Below, piece by piece: positions 56,835 to 64,000 of a stretch of DNA of 64,000 nt. Origin of the DNA: Variovorax brevis. Lineage in GTDB: Bacteria; Pseudomonadota; Gammaproteobacteria; Burkholderiales; Burkholderiaceae_C. The stretch is taken from positions 124,001-188,000 of the forward strand of contig NZ_JASZYG010000001.1 in assembly GCF_030317105.1 (NCBI RefSeq), written 5' to 3'. Numbering within the stretch: the stretch's first letter is position 1; the number at the start of each line of letters is the position of its first letter. Below the pieces are notes generated by a model. That model saw only the letters and a list, made by a program, of their open reading frames with translations, was not told where the DNA came from and searched no databases. Position numbers and translations under genes: made by a program.

Positions 56835-56856
56835 AGACGCGGGCCGGTGACGGGCT

Positions 56857-57288
56857 TCAGCTGACCGACCGGCAATCGCCGTTCGTCACCGAGAAATCCA
56901 CCATCCGGTCGCCCGCGGTGAACTGGTGGCGGAAGGTGATGCCCCTGGACAAGATTGCACGCACGTTCGGTGTCGTGCAATTTTTCGTTGTGAAGCGGGT
57001 GCGCAGGGCGGCGGGGTCGAAGGTGCCGGCCTGCACGTAGTGGTAAGTGGCGATCCGGGTGTTGGGCTCGTACTCGGCGCCCACCAGCACGGTCTGGTTT
57101 TCCATCTGGATCGGCACGCGCTGCAGCACTACCTGCACGCCGGCCTTCATGCCCGCCTCGAGCTCGGAATCGCTCATGGTCTTCAGGCGCTGCGAGTCGT
57201 CGGCCGCGATGGCCTGCGCGCAAAAGGCCAGGAGGACCACCGCGAGTGCGCCGGCTGGCATCTGGTTTCGCGTGGATGGAGAAAGCAT
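56857..57288 (-). CDS. Small exported protein of unknown function
   Basis: 143 residues. A signal peptide with hydrophobic core AGALAVVLLAFCAQAIA is cleaved near Ala-Ala-Asp. The mature part is about 115 residues, with a helix (LKTMSDSELEAGMKAGVQVVL), strands around residues 60-90, and two Cys in KNCTTP and NGDC that may form a disulfide. I do not recognise the family. It converges on uraD with 22 bases between. Confidence 0.7.
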   Translation of the reverse strand: MLSPSTRNQMPAGALAVVLLAFCAQAIAADDSQRLKTMSDSELEAGMKAGVQVVLQRVPIQMENQTVLVGAEYEPNTRIATYHYVQAGTFDPAALRTRFTTKNCTTPNVRAILSRGITFRHQFTAGDRMVDFSVTNGDCRSVS

Positions 57289-57545
57289 GTGTTCGATATC
57301 CCTTCGTGCCGGGCGAACAAGGTTCGCGCATTTGACAGCGGCATCAGACGCAAACTATGACTTTAGTTCTCACGATGGTCAACCTGCCGAAGGGCGTAGG
57401 TGAGGCGAGCCCGGACGTTGGGCGCGCCAGCGGGAGGCAGGCGCACGCGGCCGTGAGCGTTTCTCCTTCAACCAAGCGCTGTGTCGCCTGCCACCAGCCC
57501 CGCGGCGACCCGGTCACCTTGGGCTTTTGCAAAGAAGGAGATGAC

Positions 57546-57722
57546 ATGTCCGATGACCTCAGCAACCGCGGCCCGCAGGATCGCAGCCGCGTCAACGTCA
57601 ATGAGCCACACGAATTGCGCTACTGGACACGGGAGTTCGGCGTGACGGAGGCCAAGCTGCGCTCGGCCGTCGCCGCGGCGGGCGTATCCGTGGAGCAAGT
57701 GCGCCGCTATCTGGGCAAGTAA
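57546..57722 (+). CDS. DUF3606-family small protein
   Basis: 58 residues from ATG at 57546 with AAGGAGATG upstream. It matches DUF3606: an N-terminal DRSRVNVNEPHELRYWTREFGVTEAKLRSAV and a C-terminal VEQVRRYLG. These small helical proteins are common in soil proteobacteria, often in stress contexts; function unknown. It stands alone; the 257-base stretch before it shows no other gene. Confidence 0.8.
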   Translation: MSDDLSNRGPQDRSRVNVNEPHELRYWTREFGVTEAKLRSAVAAAGVSVEQVRRYLGK

Positions 57723-57844
57723 GGCGCAGCGGATAAACCCAGCAAGCGCCACACCCGCAACGCCGCACGTTGCGGGATAGCGCCATGGCCGGGCTGCCGC
57801 GCGGCTGACAGAATCCAGTCCACTCACGGCCGCACCGCGGCCGG

Positions 57845-59425
57845 ATGAAAAGCAAGGAGACTGGATTGGATTCGATTGTTCGTCGCCAGACACTGGCTGA
57901 CCTGCTGCATCGCAGCGCCAAGCGCACGCCCGCAAAAACCGCCATCGTGTGTGGCGGCACATCCTGGACCTACGCCGGGTTCAACGACGTTTGCACACGC
58001 GTCGCCGCCGGATTGGGCGCGCATGGCATTGGCAAGGGCGACCGCGTCGCCGTGCTCGCGCGCAATTCGCACGCCTTTGCCGCATTGCGTTTTGCACTCG
58101 CGCGGCTCGGCGCCGTACTGGTGCCGATCAACTTCATGCTGAAGGCGGCTGAGGTCGCATACATCCTCCAGCATTCGGGCGCGCGCCTGCTGGCCACCGA
58201 TTCAGGTCTGGCCGAACTGGCGCGCGCCGCTGCAGCGCTGGAAACGCAGGTGCGCGAATTCATCTGGCTTCCCTCGGAGGACCCGAGTTCGCCGGTGGAG
58301 GGCATGATCGCCTTCGATGCGCTCGCCGCTTCGTCGGCGCCCTTGCCTGAGGTTGAACTCGCCGGCACCGATCTCGCCCAGATCGTCTACACCAGCGGCA
58401 CCGAGTCAGCGCCCAAGGGCGCCATGCTCACGCACGACGCGGTCATCTGGCAGTACGTCAGCTGCGTGGCCGACGCGAGCATCTCGGGCGACGACTTGGC
58501 GCTGCACGCCTTGCCGCTTTACCACTGCGCGCAGCTCGACGTGTTCCTGGGCCCGTCGATCTACGTGGGCGCCACCAACGTCATCACGGCCAAGCCGACG
58601 CCTGACAACCTCCTGCCGCTGATCGCCAAACACCGCATCAGCTCGTTCTTTGCGCCGCCCACGGTGTGGATCGCGCTGCTGCGCTCGCCCCTGTTCGACA
58701 CCACCGACCTCGGCAGCCTGCAAAAAGGCTACTACGGCGCATCCATCATGCCGGTGGAGGTTCTGCGCGAACTGGCGTCGCGCCTGCCGAAGGTGCGCTT
58801 GTGGAATCTCTACGGCCAGACCGAGATCGCGCCGCTCGCAACCATGCTCGGCCCGGACGACCAACTGCGCAAGCCCGGCTCCTGCGGTCGCGCCGTGCTC
58901 AACGTCGAGACGCGCGTGGTGGACGACCAGTTGCAGGACGTGGCACCCGGCGAAGTCGGCGAGATCGTGCACCGCTCGCCGCACCTGATGCTGGGCTATT
59001 TCCACGATGACGAACGCACCCGCGCGGCCTTTGAGGGCGGCTGGTTCCATTCGGGCGACTTGGGAACCATCGACGCCGAGGGCTATATCAGCGTGGTCGA
59101 CCGCAAGAAGGACATGATCAAGACGGGTGGAGAAAATGTTGCCAGCCGCGAGGTGGAAGAGGCGATCTACCGCCTGCCGCAGGTGTCGGAAGTGGCTGTG
59201 ATCGGGGTTTCGCATCCGAAATGGGTCGAGGCGGTGGTCGCGGTGGTGGTGCCGAAGGCGGGGCAAGTGCTGTCGCCGGAGGACGTCCTGGCGCATTGCG
59301 GGCGGGAGCTGGCGTCGTTCAAGGCACCGAAGCAGGTGGTTTTTGTGGAGGCGCTGCCGAAGAACCCGAGCGGGAAGCTGCTCAAGCGCGAACTGCGGCA
59401 GTCGTTCGCCGGCCTGTTCTCCTGA
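57845..59425 (+). CDS. AMP-forming fatty acyl-CoA synthetase
   Basis: 526 residues. The P-loop reads YTSGTESAPKG (residues 182-192), a Glu-Ser variant of the usual TTG form seen in some acyl-CoA synthetases. Later motifs are LYGQTEIAP, FHSGDLGTIDAEGYI, DRKKDMIKTGGENV and the catalytic lysine in NPSGKLLKREL. It should activate a medium- or long-chain acid as acyl-AMP. A monocistronic unit followed by repeat copy B. Confidence 0.9.
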   Translation: MKSKETGLDSIVRRQTLADLLHRSAKRTPAKTAIVCGGTSWTYAGFNDVCTRVAAGLGAHGIGKGDRVAVLARNSHAFAALRFALARLGAVLVPINFMLKAAEVAYILQHSGARLLATDSGLAELARAAAALETQVREFIWLPSEDPSSPVEGMIAFDALAASSAPLPEVELAGTDLAQIVYTSGTESAPKGAMLTHDAVIWQYVSCVADASISGDDLALHALPLYHCAQLDVFLGPSIYVGATNVITAKPTPDNLLPLIAKHRISSFFAPPTVWIALLRSPLFDTTDLGSLQKGYYGASIMPVEVLRELASRLPKVRLWNLYGQTEIAPLATMLGPDDQLRKPGSCGRAVLNVETRVVDDQLQDVAPGEVGEIVHRSPHLMLGYFHDDERTRAAFEGGWFHSGDLGTIDAEGYISVVDRKKDMIKTGGENVASREVEEAIYRLPQVSEVAVIGVSHPKWVEAVVAVVVPKAGQVLSPEDVLAHCGRELASFKAPKQVVFVEALPKNPSGKLLKRELRQSFAGLFS

Positions 59426-59434
59426 GGTTTTTCT

Positions 59435-59549
59435 CCCTCTCCCGCTGGCGGGAGAGGGCGGGGGTGAGGGCCTGCGGCAGTTGAAGAGCCCCGTGCCCCA
59501 ATTCACCGCCGATCCCTCACCCCAACCCTCTCCCGCGAGCGGGAGAGGG
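59435..59549. repeat. Twin-hairpin intergenic repeat, copy B
   Basis: Hairpins CCCTCTCCCGC/GCGGGAGAGGG lie at 59435-59458 and 59526-59549, with GGGTGAGGG and CCCTCACCC on their inner sides. Same plan as 36359-36467 but with different spacer. It follows the acyl-CoA synthetase stop and could terminate its transcript. Confidence 0.8.
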
Positions 59550-59698
59550 AGCAAGAGAGTGCGCGGGCACGGTCCATGCGTCAGAGTAGCCGTGCCCCAC
59601 GCTTGGGAATATTTCGCGAGCCTGACGCCCTGACTCGCTAAAGTTGACACCTTCGTGAGCGACTCACGCCCGTTTGTTAACGCACAAGAGGTCAAAAA

Positions 59699-61936
<2,238 letters not shown>

Positions 61937-61955
61937 TCCGGTCGATCTTCCGGAG

Positions 61956-61998
61956 CCCTCGCGGTGCGTTGCCGCGAGGGAAAGCGCCTATGGGCGCT
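61956..61998 (+). terminator. Double hairpin after icd
   Basis: CCCTCGCGG, seven bases, CCGCGAGGG (61956-61980) is a perfect 9-base stem, followed by AGCGCC, TATG, GGCGCT (61983-61998). It lies between icd and the NIPSNAP gene. There is no T-run, so ending may be partial or Rho-aided. Confidence 0.55.
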
Positions 61999-62051
61999 GG
62001 CGCGAACCGCGGCCATAAAGGCGCGTTCGAACCAACCATCCGGAGATTTCC

Positions 62052-62381
62052 ATGATCTACGAGTTGCGCGTCTATCGCGCGATGCCCGGTCGCCTGCCGA
62101 ACGTGGTGGCGCGCTTCAAGGACCACACCACCGGCATCTGGGACCGGCTCGGCATCAAGCACGTCGGCTTCTGGACCACGCTGGTGGGCGGATCCGAAAT
62201 CGGCGAACTCACCTACATGATCGCGTGGGAGTCGCTGGCCGAGCGCGAGGCCAAGTGGGCGATCTTCATTGCGGACGCCGAATGGCTCAGCGCGAAAGGC
62301 GAGACCGAGAAGGACGGCCCGATCGTCGCCGAGATCCACAACAAGTTGCTGACGCCGACGGCTTTCTCGAAGATGCAGTAG
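62052..62381 (+). CDS. NIPSNAP-family protein
   Basis: 109 residues, one dimeric alpha/beta-barrel (ferredoxin-like) NIPSNAP unit: YELRVYRAMPGRLPNVVARF at the start, HVGFWTTLVGGS, LTYMIAWESLAEREAKW and FIADAEWLSAKGETEKDG. Members are often found beside degradation genes. The molecular role is unknown. It converges with the next gene with no gap between stops. Confidence 0.88.
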   Translation: MIYELRVYRAMPGRLPNVVARFKDHTTGIWDRLGIKHVGFWTTLVGGSEIGELTYMIAWESLAEREAKWAIFIADAEWLSAKGETEKDGPIVAEIHNKLLTPTAFSKMQ

Positions 62382-62789
62382 TTACTCGAAGCGCACTTCG
62401 GCAACGGTCTGCGCGTCGGGTGCATTGGTGTCGGCGTTGGCCAGTGCATCGCCCTTGCGGAACCAGTAGCGGCAGCCGGTGCGGTTCATCATCTTGACGC
62501 ACATCTGGCCGTCGTCGCGGATGCTCCAGGTGCCCGTGGCGCGGCCGATGCCGGTGCGGTTGACGGCTTCCACGGTTCCGTCCGGGCGGAATTCCCAGTG
62601 CGACAGCATGCCGCTTTGCAGGTTCTTCGACAGGATGCCCTTGCCGATCAGGCTCACCTGGATCTCAGGCTTGCTCAGGTAGGTGCGGTCGGAGTCGGCG
62701 GCGGCGGCAGTCTGCGCCATGGAGAGCGTTGCGGCGGCCAGCGCCAGGGCGCCGAGGGAGCGAATCAGGTGGCTTGAAGTGAAGGTCAT
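62382..62789 (-). CDS. Small exported protein with GTW/Cys motif
   Basis: 135 residues from ATG at 62789. The signal peptide (residues 1-31, cleaved at Ala-Ala-Ala-Asp) is clear. The mature domain has HWEFRPDGTVEAV, RATGTWSIRDDGQMCVK and CRYWFRKGD, a small beta-barrel pattern like DUF995 or lipocalin-like proteins, with two Cys that may pair. Function unknown. Confidence 0.75.
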   Translation of the reverse strand: MTFTSSHLIRSLGALALAAATLSMAQTAAAADSDRTYLSKPEIQVSLIGKGILSKNLQSGMLSHWEFRPDGTVEAVNRTGIGRATGTWSIRDDGQMCVKMMNRTGCRYWFRKGDALANADTNAPDAQTVAEVRFE

Positions 62790-63049
62790 GATCAAGTGAC
62801 TCCGGTGATTCGGACCGCGCTGCCGTTGCGCTTTCCATGTGCGCAAATTTAGGGCTTGCCGCCCGCGGCGTGGAGTACGCAATGCGCCCGGTCGATGTGA
62901 CTTTTTCACACCGCCTCGGGTCCGGCGGGCGGGCAGGCGGCTTGGCGCGGCACGTGCGCCTGGATTGACAGGCGCGCTCATGCTTTTCCTACGCGCCGGG
63001 CTGGCCGGCGGAGGGATCCTGCGGGAACTCCTCCAACCCGGGAATCATC

Positions 63050-63457
63050 ATGGTCCAACCCTTCAGCATCGATTCGAGCATGCGTGCCGTACTGGGCGGT
63101 GCGTTCTATCCCACCGGCTATTCCTTCATCATGTTTCCGGACGAGGCCACGGCGCAGACGGTCGGCGAGCAACTATTGACCGAGCTGGACGACGTGGACG
63201 AGGTCTTCCTGGCCTCGCCTCAGGCCATCCTCACCCAGATCAGCCCGACCGTCGCAGGCTCGGACGATCCCTTGCCTTCCGCTGGCACCGAAGGCGCGAC
63301 AGTGCGGGCCTACACCTCGCTGGCGCGGCAGGGCCACGGCGGGCTGCTGGTGCGCACGCCGGACAAGGAGATTGCCGAGCACGTGATGGAGATCGTTGCG
63401 CAGCATCCCTATTCGATGGCGCAGCGATACCGCGCGCTGGTCATCGAAGATCTCTGA
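63050..63457 (+). CDS. Cytosolic protein of unknown function
   Basis: 135 residues from ATG at 63050. It shows an alternating alpha/beta pattern (GYSFIMFPDEATAQTVGEQLL, VDEVFLASPQ, GGLLVRTPDKEIAEHVMEIVAQ) that suggests a small ferredoxin-like or DUF1269-like fold. No catalytic motif, signal or membrane helix. It is followed by a good terminator, so it is transcribed alone. Confidence 0.7.
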   Translation: MVQPFSIDSSMRAVLGGAFYPTGYSFIMFPDEATAQTVGEQLLTELDDVDEVFLASPQAILTQISPTVAGSDDPLPSAGTEGATVRAYTSLARQGHGGLLVRTPDKEIAEHVMEIVAQHPYSMAQRYRALVIEDL

Positions 63458-63462
63458 CGCCT

Positions 63463-63490
63463 GCGCCTCTGACCGGAGGCGCTTTCTTTC
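63463..63490 (+). terminator. Rho-independent terminator
   Basis: GCGCCTC, loop TGACCG, GAGGCGC is followed directly by TTTCTTTC. A 7-base GC-rich stem with a T-rich tail, just after the stop at 63457. Confidence 0.75.
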
Positions 63491-63518
63491 GCCACCCGCA
63501 TTGGGGTTTCCTCGCGCG

Positions 63519-63541
63519 CACGATGCTTCGGGAGCATCGTG
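63519..63541. promoter_or_regulatory. Perfect palindrome before the (2Fe-2S) gene
   Basis: CACGATGCT, TCGGG, AGCATCGTG: a 9-base perfect inverted repeat 41 bases upstream of the ATG at 63582. It could be an operator for the molybdenum-hydroxylase operon or a transcript hairpin. Confidence 0.4.
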
Positions 63542-63581
63542 ATAATTCGCAGGCGCATCGCCGCGCCAAGGAAAGGCTCCC

Positions 63582-64000
63582 ATGCCCACCGTGACCCTGG
63601 ACGTCAATGGCACCCCGCGAAACGTGGACGCGTGGGATCCCGACATGCCCTTGCTCTACGCCTTGCGCAACGACTTGGGGCTGCACGCGGCAAAGTTCGG
63701 CTGCGGCCTGGGGCAATGCGGCGCGTGCACCGTGCTGCTGGACAACGCACCCACGCGCTCGTGCACAGTCTCCATCAGCAGCGCGGCGGGCCGGCGCATC
63801 GTTACCCAGGAAGGCTTGGGCACGCCGTACAAGCCGCACGCCGTTCAGGCCGCCTTCATTGCCGAGCAGGCGGCCCAGTGCGGCTACTGCACCAACGGCA
63901 TGGTGATGACCGCCGTGGCCTTGCTTCAGCAAAAACCCAGGCCCACGCGCGAAGAAGCCCAGAAGGCGCTCGCCGGCAATCTTTGCCGCTGCGGCTCGCA
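63582..64000 (+). CDS. (2Fe-2S) subunit of a molybdenum hydroxylase, 3' partial
   Basis: ATG at 63582 follows GGAAAGG; the frame is open to the window end (139 codons seen of a usual 150-160). The plant-type ferredoxin cluster is CGLGQCGACTVLLDN plus a following Cys. The second, all-helical cluster begins CGYCTNGM and ends CRCG. This is the small subunit of xanthine-dehydrogenase-family enzymes, most like IorA/aldehyde oxidase small subunits. The large molybdopterin subunit should lie just beyond the window. Confidence 0.92.
   Translation, partial: MPTVTLDVNGTPRNVDAWDPDMPLLYALRNDLGLHAAKFGCGLGQCGACTVLLDNAPTRSCTVSISSAAGRRIVTQEGLGTPYKPHAVQAAFIAEQAAQCGYCTNGMVMTAVALLQQKPRPTREEAQKALAGNLCRCGS

Overview
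The window is high-GC, gene-dense DNA. Its gene content (AidB-type acyl-CoA dehydrogenase, monomeric NADP isocitrate dehydrogenase, DUF3606, DUF2092, many CoA ligases, an Ada/2OG-oxygenase/AlkB operon, T6SS and Rhs pieces) suggests a beta-proteobacterium of the Comamonadaceae, most like Variovorax. This is inferred from gene families and codon use, not from a search. No rRNA, tRNA, CRISPR array or complete insertion sequence was seen.

Layout. 1-16756: a giant repetitive surface protein (5' end outside the window) followed by a tightly coupled set: a TolC-like outer-membrane lipoprotein, a small HlyD-type adaptor, a second HlyD protein with a cytosolic GAF-like head, and a membrane M50 zinc protease fused to a HlyD-like domain. 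No ABC or other ATPase accompanies them. This is the strongest candidate for an unusual system here. 16757-17615: a gene-free stretch with two microsatellites and three long interleaved inverted repeats. 17616-21734: two envelope proteins, a BASS-family transporter and an MscS channel. 21944-28517: an acyl-CoA metabolism group (AidB-like dehydrogenase, CoA ligase, NylB-like serine hydrolase, CoA transferase) and a GAF protein. 28533-34974 (minus): an adaptive-response operon, ada - 2OG oxygenase - alkB, then amt behind a good sigma-54 promoter, two alpha/beta hydrolases (one haloacetate-dehalogenase-like) and an aldo/keto reductase. 35126-36335: a GFA-family gene, a 34-codon coupled ORF and a Tat-exported intradiol dioxygenase. 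36479-42284: a CUT1-type ABC importer linked to a TauD-family dioxygenase, with a divergent cupin gene.

42321-46946 holds two unknown small genes, glucose-6-phosphate dehydrogenase, a double-domain methylglyoxal synthase-like protein and an enolase-superfamily enzyme. 47197-53840 is an accessory island: a vgrG with a large internal deletion and frame change, an orphan HEVGH metallopeptidase module with a lipoprotein behind it, and an intact Rhs toxin with its immunity gene. The toxin tail, immunity gene and metallopeptidase/lipoprotein segment are AT-richer than their surroundings. 53871-56834 is a LysR regulator divergent from an MFS transporter and UraD (ureide catabolism). 56857-64000 holds small exported proteins, DUF3606, an acyl-CoA synthetase, monomeric isocitrate dehydrogenase, NIPSNAP, and the start of a molybdenum-hydroxylase (2Fe-2S) subunit that runs off the window. 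Two copies of a twin-hairpin repeat lie at 36359-36467 and 59435-59549.
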